From contig OY997590.1 of assembly GCA_963921825.1 (NCBI GenBank), forward strand, positions 36,907,039 to 36,971,038: a stretch of 64,000 nucleotides of DNA, given 5' to 3'. This document shows, piece by piece, positions 44,891-55,703 of the stretch. How positions within the stretch are numbered: position 1 is the first letter of the stretch; each line of letters opens with the position of its first letter. A program made the translations under genes and the position numbers. The notes beneath the pieces were generated by a model, which saw nothing but the letters and a program-made list of their open reading frames with translations, was not told the origin of the DNA and ran no database searches. This DNA is from Erodium maritimum. Lineage: Eukaryota > Streptophyta > Magnoliopsida > Geraniales > Geraniaceae.

Positions 44891-44925
<35 letters not shown>
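43485..44925. mobile_element. Inverted-repeat element with TTTGCG minisatellites in both arms
   Basis: The left arm (about 43485-43925, +) and right arm (about 44458-44925, inverted) match over roughly 440 bp. They share GCGACATGTG/CATGTGTCGCGC, the AACTCCGATTT backbone, arrays of TTTAGTGTATATGGTTTGCG, and GTGTAATTTTCACACTTTTG followed by TATGCAATAACC. The 530-bp centre has no transposase. The right end abuts a (TA)n tract with CACGTGAAAGCCTCCC. It may be one element with long terminal inverted repeats or two copies that recombined. Confidence 0.6.

Positions 44926-44927
<2 letters not shown>
44893..44927. repeat. (TA)n microsatellite 1
   Basis: About 17 TA units between two inverted-repeat elements. 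Confidence 0.95.
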
Positions 44928-44930
<3 letters not shown>

Positions 44931-45185
44931 AGACAATCGGGTACAAACCTTATTTCGGGTCAGAACGTAGAACTAATCTGGGCCATTGATTACGCAGATC
45001 GGATGGCCACCGAAATTCAGGGGGGTGGGGGGTGATTGATTACAAAATCAATTACAAGATATGCATTAATTAAAAAGGTATTAGAAGATATGCATTAAAT
45101 CTGGGCCTTTAATTCTATGATCCAAGGGCCCGGATTAAAAGTTCTGCGTTCTGACGAAGTTACAAGGTTTGTACCTGATTGTTAT

Positions 45186-45187
<2 letters not shown>
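44928..45187. mobile_element. (TA)n-anchored MITE (260 bp)
   Basis: The ends are inverted: GGGAGACAATCGGGTACAAACC on the left and GGTTTGTACCTGATTGTTATCC on the right, followed inward by GGTCAGAACG / CGTTCTGACG. It sits between two (TA)n tracts and is non-coding. Insertion into TA repeats is reported for some plant MITEs, such as rice Micron. Confidence 0.75.

Positions 45188-45227
<40 letters not shown>
45187..45227. repeat. (TA)n microsatellite 2
   Basis: About 20 TA units separating two MITEs. Confidence 0.95.
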
Positions 45228-45228
<1 letters not shown>

Positions 45229-45608
45229 GGGTGCAATCAGGTGCGAACCATGGCTTACGGTGCGAACGTGCGAACCTGCTGGTTTAGTGTATCTGGTTTG
45301 CGAAAATAGTGTTCTCAGTTTGCGGTGTTTTCGCAAACCATATTTTTCTCAAGATAAAATGCTTTTTTTTCAAACTTCTTTTCCGCAAAGTGGGATGCTT
45401 ATTTCCGCAAACCATATTCGCTATTTCCGCAAACCAGATACACTATTTTCGCAAACCATATATTTTCTCAACATAAAAATGCTGTTTTTTCAAACTTTTT
45501 TCCCGCAAACTGGGATGCTTATTTCCGCAAACCATGTTCGCTATATCCGCAAACCAGATTTGAGGTTCGCAGGTTCGCACCGTAAGGGAGGTTCGCACCT
45601 GATTTCTT

Positions 45609-45611
<3 letters not shown>
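45228..45611. mobile_element. (TA)n-anchored MITE with CGCAAACCA repeats (384 bp)
   Basis: Ends are inverted: GGGTGCAATCAGGTGCGAACC on the left, GGTTCGCACCTGATTTCTTCC on the right, each followed by TTACGGTGCGAAC. The interior contains a direct repeat of about 115 bp with TTTCCGCAAACCATATTCGC and GCAAACCAGATACACTA. This links it to the TTTGCG minisatellite family. The ORF rich in YIYIYI is the TA tract translated. Confidence 0.75.

Positions 45612-45649
<38 letters not shown>
45611..45649. repeat. (TA)n microsatellite 3
   Basis: About 19 TA units at the right of the MITE chain. Confidence 0.95.
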
Positions 45650-45652
<3 letters not shown>

Positions 45653-46539
45653 AAAATTACCTATATTTAAGATACATGTTAATAATATGTATTATTTTAA
45701 TAATAAAAAATTAAAATGAAAACGTAAAAATTGGGTTGGTGTCCTTAAAGTCTTTGCTTATGTACTGATTAATCCCCACCTGGACGATAATTAATCAATC
45801 CACATTTTTTACAACGCTGATCAAGATTGTCCATTTCATCCATGGCCATCCGACTTTAACAAATCGAACTGGTATTGTAAAAATCAGCGCCTAAACAACC
45901 GTCTAGGCCGATTTTTACAACCCAACTTGTAGGGCATTTTCTTGTAACCTATCAATGAGATTCGGAATTCCCTTTGAGCGTCAATGTTACAATTGGAATT
46001 GAAGTCATGTTTAGGTATGAACCCTTAGAGTAGAAATTGGGCATGGATGTGAATAATCACAAGAAGACAAGTAACACTTTTCTATTATTTGGTCCAAAGC
46101 ATAATGAATCTGGAAAGAACATAAGCAAAGAGAGGTTAAAAGTCTTCATCACTCTCCTACACACCGACCTGTCAATCCACATACAGAGAGAATTTGTGCT
46201 AATTGTTTAGATTCCAATACTTTTCATTCGGACATCTACTACATATATGGCCAAGTATGAGTCATGTGCCCTATCACCCAAATCTAATCCATCAAATCAA
46301 CAATATTACACTGTGCCGATAAAAAAAAATTACAAAAATTATTAGCATGTCACCATTCGACATATTACGTCAAAAATATGTGTGTATAAAAGTAAGTCCG
46401 AGTCTCCTATAAGTGTTGAATGCGACAAGAGAGGATGGATTGGGATGTATGAAATTTCATATCGTATATTGGAATATTATTAAAACGGGTGGAAAATCAG
46501 AAATGAATAGGAAACAAAGGTATTGTTCCTAAAAACAAA
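45650..46539. other. Non-coding spacer
   Basis: I see no gene or recognisable element; the sequence is AT-rich throughout. Confidence 0.35.
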
Positions 46540-46898
46540 AGGTTCTTCCTTATCTTAGCTTTAGCTCCTTTGGCAATTGCCATGAACAATTTATAAGGTT
46601 CCTTCCTCATCATTGGGATTCTGTTCCCAGTTTAGCCTTTATGTTTGTAATATCTAGTTATTTAGACCATTATTTGTCTGATTTGCTCTTATGTTACGAT
46701 GCCGAGGTTTCTTGTATATGAATGCTCTTTCATTTGCTCACTCCCTTTGTTGGGGTTCTCATGAGTCTGCGTTGTTTTACCAGCGCTCCAGTATGTAATT
46801 GATTCATGGTGTCACTCTCTGGTCTATAACTAGACCATCTTGTACTCCTCTTTTACCTCTTGAAAGGTTTAATTTAAATTTGCATTCGCTGATAAAAA
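46540..46898 (+). mobile_element. 5'-truncated LINE 3' end
   Basis: A stretch of T-rich 3' UTR-like sequence ends TTTAAATTTGCATTCGCTGAT plus A7. The CGCTGATAAAAAA terminus is like the retroposon 3' ends at 8.0 and 31.1 kb. It has no coding part and the left limit is uncertain. Confidence 0.45.
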
Positions 46899-47206
46899 AA
46901 GACTTGGTCATTAGGAACTTGATTTCTATGTTGCATTACAACGTTCACACCCTAACTTTTATGTATGACATCAGACATATATTCAAATGTTCATCGACCT
47001 ATATGTTTTGTTTGAAAGATTAGATTTTGACACACATTGTTCTTTTGGTGTAATCTACGAGAAGTTGAAAAAACTATAACATGATAATATATCATGTTGG
47101 AACGTTTTGAAAATTGTAAAATGTACAAATTTGCACAAGGGTGGATCCACATAGGGAAGGAGGGGCAGGCGTGCCCCTTGTCCATGAAAGTATCATAAAA
47201 TCCTCT
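46899..47206. other. Spacer
   Basis: AT-rich with a short GC-rich patch (GGATCCACATAGGGAAGGAGG near 47144) that has the look of a degraded transposon edge. No gene. Confidence 0.3.
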
Positions 47207-49630
47207 TCTTCTTTTTTACCAGAAGTTGCAATTCCTTAATTAAACTTTAATTTGATAAATGAAATACATCAGGGAAACTCCTGATCATAGTAAGAGCTAT
47301 TACATGTTATCGAGCTCTTAAGGTCTGTCTACTCATAACTCTGTACCTAACACAAGCGGTTTGTTGGGGAGCCATAAAGGCGAACAAAAAGTAAATAACA
47401 ATGAAACCGATGTCTGATGCTCAAGGTCATGCCTAACTACTGCATATTCTGTAGAATGCTGCCGAACCCGCTGACACTAGCTTCTAAGGGAGGCAGAGCT
47501 CTTCCTAGGGACCCTTCACAGGGTCAGTCCCTAGAGCATTGTATCCCTTTCATTCCTCCATCCGGGCCATCTTTCCGGCCCGGTCATGATCAACCCGGGG
47601 TTCCCTAGTAGAACCCCGTTTCACTCCCCCACCTCCCGCTCCACAACTAGACTCAACTCTAGCTCCAAGTCTAGTTCTAACTCTGTGCACAGATAGGCGT
47701 GGGGGGACGTCTTTACTGCCCCTGACATGTTGTCCGATCACCAAGTTCTTCCAACCTCGGTCAACCAGTCGGGGTTGAGATACCCGCCGAGGGCTCACCC
47801 CTTGAGGTGCAGTAGCCGAGGATATAATTGGGCCCCTGCCCCAAGACAAGGGACCCTGAGGTGTAGAAGTCGAGGACACTGGTCGACGGGGAGTCTGATT
47901 GTCCCAGTCCATCTCGTACGTCTTCAGGTGGCGGTCCTTCTGATACTCAAGGACGGAGGAGTCTAATTTGGGCTTACCCACCAACTCCCGATCATAATCA
48001 GCCATCATGTGACCAATCATGCCACAATTAAAACAAAACACGGGGATTTTGGTATAGGTAAGAGTGACACAAACCGGCTCGGGGAATTCCCAAAGTCGGA
48101 GCATGAGGTGGCGGTGAATAGGGTGATCCACAAGGTGCCAAAAGCGGACTTTCACTACACCGCCCCACCAGATACCCTATTGGTCACATGGGACCTCAAC
48201 ACACAGTCCTAGTGTCGAGCCGATCATCTCTCCCGTGGTCTTGGTGCGCACTACTGGAAGGAGGCTGTGGGCGTGCACCCATAATTGTAGGTGGTCCAGG
48301 GCCGGAGGCTCCCTAGCCATGGGATCCAAATCAACCAGCAGGAGGGGCCGACTGTCAAAGTACCATGGCTCGTTCCGACAAACACATGATCGTGTCGCCG
48401 TCGTATCGAAATAAAACCCGAACACCCCCAGCCCGATGTTCTTTATGACCAAACCCTCGACCGACTTCTCTTAAGCCTGAGAGATTATCCGGAGGAGGGC
48501 CTCCTTGTGGGGTTGCTTGGCGGTCCATAGTTTTTCCAGCATGGCAAATTGTTGCCTTGCGAGGACCGGCGGGCACACTGGAAGGTATGAGACTTCAACC
48601 ACCTCCTCTTCCTCCTCCTCCAGCGAGCTGGTCGAGAGGCCATCCTAAAGGTTGAGTAGATTGGACTTTAGAAACACCGGCATCTCCGACGTCTTTGAGG
48701 CGGTTCCAGTGCCCTTGGGCTTGAAAGCTCTACGGCGGTGGACCATGCCCGGTGAAAGAGAGAGTAACGTCGGAATCACCGGCACCCGATCACCATTAGG
48801 GACGATGATCCCCTCACATAGGGATTACAACTCCTTACGGCGTGGTTCCTCTCTCTCTCTCTCTGTATCGATTATAAGGGCCTGCCCCCATATGGGTCTC
48901 TAATCAGTGGAGGCGGCGGGACGGAGACAAGAACCTCCAAAACCCTAGTGTAACTTAGGTCTGAAGCTAGGGTTTTGGGCAAGAGAGTGCGAATGTCCAC
49001 CGGATTGGAAGAGCCTAAGGAGAAGACTCCCACCCTCATGGGGGAATCAAATGGGATGGCCGACCCTAGCAGCCGCGGTTCCACCTTGGTGCATAGAGGA
49101 ATACAAGCAAGCGTGGGTGGCGGGGTCACCGTCGATTGCAGCGTGCCAGAAGCGCGAGGTTCCAATGGCAGTTGAGGAGCTGAAGTAATAGCCGAAGCCC
49201 GAGATAGAGACGAGGCAGTAAGATTGACCGTCGGTGGTGAAAGCGTCAAAACTCTAACCAGACTTGGAGAAGACGTTAGGGTTTTAGACTTGAGAGGACG
49301 ACCCCGTCGTGGATTCACCGGTGGTTCGGAAGAACCCAGAGCGAAGGATGGGGACACCACTGGTGTTGGATTCGAGAGAAGACATGTGGAAGAAGAAGGG
49401 AGAGGGACCAAAGCCATAGACTTCTTGGGCATCCGGTTCCATATCGTTTAGATAAGGGGTGCGACCTCGGAGGAAGGGCGTGGTGGTGGCACATATGGCG
49501 TGTGTTGCACCACGTGGGCCTTCGATGAGACATGACCGGCGGTGGAGGCAGTAGTCACATTGGCGGCAGGAGTAGAGGCCTCCACAGGTGAGGCTAGGGT
49601 TTCCTTGGTAAAGAGAAAGATCTCGCAAGT
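47207..49630 (-). mobile_element. ORF1-only LINE-like retroposon (DUF4283/zf-CCHC family)
   Basis: On the minus strand ORF1 (49432-47550) is followed by about 340 bp of 3' UTR and a short A-rich tail (poly-T at 47211-47217 on +). No ORF2 lies between ORF1 and the tail. It is the same family as the relic at 28.6-30.3 kb. A matching duplication was not found, so the 5' edge near 49630 is approximate. Confidence 0.65.
47550..49432 (-). pseudogene. LINE ORF1 pseudogene (DUF4283 + CCHC knuckle)
   Basis: Frame 49432-48872 gives a Ser/Pro/Thr-rich N-terminal region (186 aa). Frame 48452-48177 gives the DUF4283 core: NIGLGVFGFYFDTT, NEPWYFDSRPLLLVDLD, LQLWVHAHSLLP. Frame 48155-47550 gives VRFWHLVDHPIHRHLMLR, PVCVTLTYTKIPVFCFNCGM and IGHMMADYD, then a linker and the tail KRGSTREPRVDHDRAGKM. 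The knuckle is CFNCGMIGHMMADYD, whose last Cys is replaced by Tyr. Frameshifts separate the pieces, so it is non-functional; the family role is LINE RNA binding. Confidence 0.72.
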
Positions 49631-50940
49631 AGAAAAAGTAGATGTGCGAATTACACTAAGAATTAAAATGTTCTCTTAATTATCTTCAAATTGATATCTT
49701 ACAAATCTAAATTGAAGTTCGTAAAAAAAATTAAAGATAATTTAAGTTTGCTACTCTAAAATATTCTGATTTTTAAATCATTGTCTAGTTTTTATTTTTT
49801 TTTCTTCTCATCATCTAACGTAACAATTTTTTCAAGTTACTCGATTCTGTCCGATTTTGGATGGAAAATGATCATGCGCTTAGCACATGATCATATACTT
49901 GCAAGAAAATATTGAGACTACCCATTTCTTATACCAAAACCCTAAACCTACGAGTTTAGTGTGCCCGACGAAGATCTCATGAGTGAGGTTTGCGGCCAGA
50001 GTCCCTGGACCGACGATTAATGATTTAAGGTTGTCCATTAAGAATTCATCAGAAGAATGACCTCGCAACCACGATCGATGAGGCAGAGAGATGGCCTTTA
50101 TTCCCGAGTGAGACCTCTCTGATTATGTTTTCTGGTGATTGCATTATTCATCATCTTGCGTCGGTAGTGGTAAAAGTGGATACGATGACGACATCTTTCA
50201 GATCTTTTGGTGAGGTCGAGCTCAAGGGATTTGGAGGGACAAAACCAATCGTTGGGTCTGGCTCTGAATCTGATCTTGAAATGAAAATCTTCATCTGTAG
50301 TCTCCTACACATTCAGATGTTAATTGGCTGTGGGATTTTTGTGTAGCTTACGGTGTCGTATTAAAGATCTTGAAGCTTCTGAGACCAAACAAATCAGGTT
50401 GATTTTCCGGCTTTGTTTATTCAAGCCTTGCAAGGGACGAAAAAACATAGTGACCAATGTCAATGGTCATTAATTGGAAGGTATAAGATCTTCGCGGACT
50501 TGGCTTTGATGGATACACATCCGAGGATTGAAAAGGAAGGGAAGCTCTTGTAATAAAAATTTTTTTGCAAGACGTTGTGCAACTGCTCAATTTTTTAGGG
50601 AGGGTTGAGGAAGGGCGTACTGCCCTTGCTAAGAGAGGAGTACTTGAGTTTTGTACTCTATAGATCAAGTGTGTTACTAAGAGAATTTGAGTGATAACAC
50701 ATTAGTGGATGATTTGTTAAACACCAGGCTTGGTTTTTGGCTTGACTTTGAAGCTTTCCCATATGAAATTGTTCTTTGAGGAGGATTTTTATAGTGGGTC
50801 GATTTATATGGAGTTCCTTTCTATGGATGGAGCAAGGATAATTTGATTGGTTTGTCAAATCAGTGGGTTCAGTCGTGTTCTTTCTCTCCAAAAAAAAGCG
50901 TCTATTCAATCGAGCAAGCTTTCTCTTTAATCCATAGATC
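49631..50940. other. Unassigned, probably transposon-derived region
   Basis: There is no long open frame. 50100-50900 has fragments that read like a degraded protein in several frames (for example SLIGRYKIFADLALMDTHPR near 50460-50520), and the sequence continues after solo LTR 5 at 53891. I suspect an old retroelement ORF but cannot name it. Confidence 0.3.
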
Positions 50941-52479
50941 TATTGTGTAATAACCACTCCCGGTCAACGCCAGTCAAACCTACGAAAAACAGGAAAATTT
51001 AAATTTTTTAAGACAGACACTTAATTGAACCTAAAATGACCCCGAGAGTCATACCGGACTTAAGTTGACCCCGTTATCAACCAAAGTGAGTTCTGGGGGA
51101 CTCAGGGCAACTTTCTGATCGTTTTGGGAAATGTTGACTTTTCGCTGGAAAAGTCAACCGAGCGACGTTTTGGTCCATTCAAGGACCGTTTTGGATCCAA
51201 AAAGCTTAGCCGTCGTCGCAGCGGTCTTAGTTGAGCCGTTTCCTTGTAGCCCGTTGAGTTTCGTAATTTCTTGGGAAAAGTGCCCGTTCGGGGCCCGAAA
51301 CGTCCGATTTTTGCGAATCTGATTGGAAAATATCTTCTAGATATTGTTCCAAAAAGGCGTGGGACCCACCTTGCCACTTGTCAAACAAGTGGTGGTGTTC
51401 GGTTTTTGGGGGAAAATGAGAGGTGAGGGGGTTATAGGGTGGTCGGCCACAACTAAATCAAAAGAAAAAAAAAAAGAGAAAGAATAGAAAAGAAGAGAGA
51501 GGTTTAGAGAGAGAAGGAGAAGGAGAAGAAGAGAGGAGCTAGGGTTTGGGCCACTATTCACATCATCTCCACCCTTAGATCGTCTCAAAGTTAAGAGATT
51601 CAAGCTCACATCGTCTTCCTCTACGGTAATCACCAAACCGATTATTGATTTGCTTAATTTCAAAAGCTAAGGTTTGGTTAAAATGAGTGGTTTAGGGTTG
51701 TATTGAGGATTGGGGATTGTTAGAGACGTTTTGGGGACGTTTGGAGGTGAAGGGGGACGTTTTCCTGCGACCGGGAGCTCGGGAGGAGCTCCGGCCACCA
51801 TAGGGGGTGGCCGGCCACCATAGGGGGTGGCCGGCCACCATGTGGGGTGGTTGGCCGGAGCTAGGGCCGGCCACCACCATGGTGGGCCGGACCCCAAATT
51901 GCCCTAGCCACCCACGACCAAGCTTGGTCGGGTGGGGCCCACGTGCTCGGGTGAACGGGTTTTGTGTTCGGGTGGTTTAGAACGTCAGATTTATTAAAAT
52001 TCAGCATTATGCCTGCAAGCTTAAAAGCGTTTAAAATTTTGTTCTTTTAGATCGTGCTGCGGACCGAGGCAAAGGAAAGCTAGGCGAGTGACGGAGATCA
52101 CGCCGGGTCTTATTTGGCCACTTTTGGAGAACACGCATGAGGTAGGGAAAAGTAGCCGGATCTCGGCCCTGACTAGGGAAAGTTAACAGTAGAATTGCAT
52201 GTGACACCAGGGTGTCGTGGGTTAAGTAAGTTTATCGAATATTAGAAAGGCATGATACAGGAACGTAGCGAATATTAGAAAAGCATGTGACACTTAGTAG
52301 TGTCGTAGGAGCAGAGAACTTATCGATGTTAGAATTACTAGAGGCATATGACCATGCCCAGAGGTTGATTGTGAACTTATCGATATTAGGAGTACTGGAG
52401 GCATATGACCATGCCCGGAGGTTGATTGTGAAACTGTTGATATTAGGACTGTTGGAGGCATTGGTTATGCCGGAGATTG

Positions 52480-53010
52480 ATTGTGTTTTTTGTGTCTTGG
52501 GTGGCCATGAGAGCCCGTGTTTTACTGTTGTGTCTTGGGTGGCCATGAGAGCCCGTGTTTTACTATTGGTGTCTTGGGTGGCCATGAGTGCCCGTGGGGT
52601 TTTTGAACCCGTGTCTTTACTGTTGGTGTGTCTTGGGTGGCCATGAGTGCCTGTGGGGTTGTTGAACCCGTGTCTTTATTGTCGATGTGTCTTGGGAGGC
52701 CGTGAGTGCCCGTGGGGTTGTTGAACCCGTGTCTCTACTGTTGGTGTGTCTTGGGAGGCCGTGAGTGCATGTGGGGTTGTTGAGCCCGTGAGTTACTGTT
52801 GGTGGTTTTGAGAGGCCGTGAGTGCCCGTGGGGCTGTTGAGCCCGTGAGTTACTGTTGGTGGTTTTGAGTGGTCGTGAGTGCCCGTGGGGTTGTTGAGCC
52901 TGTGAGTTACTGTTGGTGTATCTAGGGAGGCCGTGAGTGCCTGTGGGGTTGTTGAGTCCGTGTTTTATGGTTGGTGACTTGGGTGGCCATGAGTGCCTGT
53001 GGAGTGTTGA
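52480..53010 (+). repeat. Minisatellite in solo LTR 5
   Basis: About ten imperfect copies, 35-65 bp each, built from TCTTGGGTGGCCATGAGAGC+CCGTG and GGGGTTGTTGAACCCGTG. Unit length changes along the array, showing nested duplication. Confidence 0.88.
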
Positions 53011-53595
53011 ACTTGTGTTGTTGCTGTTTGTTGAACTTTGTTTGTGATTGTGATTGTGGTTACCTGAATTTGTGGGCCCGCTTCATGAAACGGGGGTCCT
53101 CGAGCACACGCGTCTGCATGTTCAGACGGGGTAGGGGGCCCGCCTGTCAGTAAAGGGGCCCTGGCCGCGCGTGTGTGGTTCGGGGTTGTGAGTGTGATAG
53201 GTCGACCGCCTGGCCCGACTTTGTGTCGGGGAAGCGCGTGAGAGAGAGAGGTTACTGATACAGGTCGACCGCCTGACCTGAGAGTTCGGCAAAGCGTGTG
53301 ATTGAGGGAGGTTACCGAGCAGCTGGTATGCGATCCTTTGTGATCTTGTTTGGTGTGCGATCCTTAGTGATCTTGGGTGTTGCGCGGTGGTCTTTTGAGT
53401 CCTTGGAAGAGGTCGTGATCGTTGTGTCGGGTCTACTTTATGTGTCAGAGTGTTGAGTTGGTCAAGGAAGGTAACAGTGGGCGTGTGTCAGTCGGAGTAC
53501 TTGAGTTGGGGATAGTGTTCCCCGGTGTTGAGTTTATTGTTGGTGTTACCGGCATTGTCTGCTAATTATGCCGTAGTCAGTCTGTTATCCGTGGT

Positions 53596-53613
53596 GGTGA
53601 GCGAACGCTCACC
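53596..53613 (+). other. Conserved hairpin of the large LTR family (LTR 5 copy)
   Basis: GGTGAGCG-AA-CGCTCACC forms a perfect 8-bp stem with a 2-nt loop. Equivalent stems occur at 39864-39881 (perfect 8 bp, TT loop), 13229-13242 and 62548-62561 (5 bp, 4-nt loop), and weaker ones at 36021-36034 and about 16566-16581. All lie shortly upstream of an acceptor-like CAG and about 250-320 bp from the LTR 3' end. Confidence 0.75.
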
Positions 53614-53890
53614 CCTAGCTGCTTTTCCTACAGGTACCAGTCGCAGGTTGGACTAGGTGAGCTTCTGAAGCTTGAAGAGCTAGGAGCGGGATTCTGGGTT
53701 TTACTTTTGAGTCTAGTGACGGATACCTTGTTTAGTCCGCTTGTTGGGACTTATTTTGAGTTGTAAATATTATTTTGTTTAACTAAATGGTGATTTTAAA
53801 GTGTTTATTCAAAATAGGTTTCAAATGGTTTATGTTTTTAAATGTTCATGTCCCGAGTTCGGTTTACTGAAATTGGGGCGTGACATATTG

Positions 53891-54340
53891 AGTTCTCTCA
53901 TTCGAAGGTTCAGCTCATCTTGAATGATGAATCCTTCGTCATCACGGTCTAGTCTACCCTAGTAGAGTTGGTGCCATGTTGTTCCTCTTCAGTTTCCTTG
54001 GCATCGTCGACGAGGGTGCTGGGGTAGAGATTAAATAAAATCTATGGTGGCCTCGGTTCAACTCTGATTTAGGGGGAATTTTTTGTGATAACAGTATCAC
54101 GTTTCTGTTAGCCATTGTTTCTCGCGATTCGGTGGTTGTAAGGGGGTTTATTCCCGAGATTGAAGGAGGGGTGTTAACTGAGCCATTTAAGGTAGACGTG
54201 TGTGGTGGGGTGGCCCAAGAGGGTAAGCTCTAAGTACGAGTTCAAGACCATGACAACAATAGGTTCCAACAAGCAAGGAAGAAACATTGGTCTCTATTTA
54301 GTGACCGTTATCGAGTGTTGACACACAAGGTCGACTTTCA
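53891..54340. other. Unassigned region (continuation of 49631-50940)
   Basis: No gene recognised; short open pieces only. Confidence 0.3.
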
Positions 54341-55703
54341 CCTGAGGTGGTTGATGTGGATATAAAATGCATCGGTTTTGGATGTTTTCAGCCCATATTC
54401 TTTAGCTTTTCAGTCTTGGAGTCATGTGATTTGATGCACTTTTCTCTCTATTTGTGCAATCGGTCGCTCTTTAGGGGTCTTTAGGAGTTCGGAGCTAAAT
54501 AAGGAGTTTTGGAACTAAATGAAGCAAAAAACAGCTTAAGGAATCTTGGAGGCTAACAGATCTTACGAATGACATAACTCTCTTGTCTAAGCTCCGAATT
54601 TCTCCTATAAGATATCAAATTGAAGGTAATCCAGAGATTGAAGTTCTGACGTAAGCCAAACTCAGGGACAAACCACACCTCAAACCATGTCTTGGCGCCT
54701 CTCGAGTTCCAAAACACGTTGTTTTGACGCTTTCCCAAGAATAAGTTGTGTTTTAATGATGAGTGTAAATGTGTCCTAGTTAATTTTAATTATTTTACTT
54801 ATATTTTTACCTTGTTTATTCCTCTCTTTTTATCTATTTAGCAGTATTTAATAACTATGCAAAACCGTGTTCATCGTCGATATTGTTAAATTGTTTCGAA
54901 TATATTCATCATTGGTCTTGTTTTGTAGGTCACAAAAAAAATAAAAATTTCCGCATAGGAATGAGGTCCATCGAAGGTCAAGTGGAGCGGGAATGAGCGA
55001 TTGAAGTTTAAATTTACTGCTCCAAAAGTCATCCTGTGTGACACAACGCAAGATTTACTGTGGGCTCGCACTGCTATAGCCTTTAGATCTACTAACTTGA
55101 GCGAAGAGGAGATCGAGTCGTCCGATTGTTGACTGTTTACTTTTGTGTTGTGTGTCTGATGTTTGACCGTTTGATCCAATGTGTGTCAAGGCCGGTTTCA
55201 TACATCGCCTCGTGGTCACGTCCGCACAGGATCTCGCCTTGGCTCAGATACTCCTTCTTCCTTATCCAACTCGCGTGCGTGAGGATTGAAGCATATTTTT
55301 ATCTTTTGATGTTCTATATATATGATACAATATATTTTTTTTGTGGAGGACAGATTTTCATCGCTAGAAATTATTTTTTCAGCATTTTATTTTCATGTTC
55401 TTCGTTTCTTCTCTCTATATTTGCACTTCATTTTTGGTAGCAAACTCCACATCTAATGTCATAATTTTGACTATCCAATGAGTATTCAAGCTTCCATGAA
55501 GCCTCCCACCCTTTCCAACTTTTCTATTTTTTCATGTGTTGGCTTTGAAGAGTTGGAGATAGTGAGTTTACAAGCTAGAAGAGTTTTTGATTGGCTTTCT
55601 CAAACCAATCCCGATTCTAGTCTCTACTATTTTCTATTTTGTTGTAAAACTATGATTTTCGGTATGCTTTTGTAGGATTTAAAATCCATGATGATTTCCT
55701 TTA

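Larger units (their letters stand above)
50946..53885 (+). mobile_element. Solo LTR 5 (2.94 kb)
   Basis: It begins TGTAATAACCACTCCCGG and ends GAAATTGGGGCGTGACA, flanked by the perfect duplication TATTG (50941-50945 and 53886-53890). Orientation is plus. It matches solo LTR 4 (inverted) over most of its 3' two-thirds. Internal landmarks are a GA-rich tract (51455-51540) followed by GCTAGGGTTTGGG, a 19-bp tandem GCCGGCCACCATAGGGGGTG (about 51793-51848), a donor-like GAG/GTAGGG at 52141, the minisatellite, the palindrome at 53596-53613, and an acceptor-like TTTTCCTACAG at 53633. Confidence 0.93.

Noticed and set aside
45179-45670. 163-codon frame rich in Tyr/Ile repeats
   Set aside because: Translation of (TA)n tracts and a MITE.
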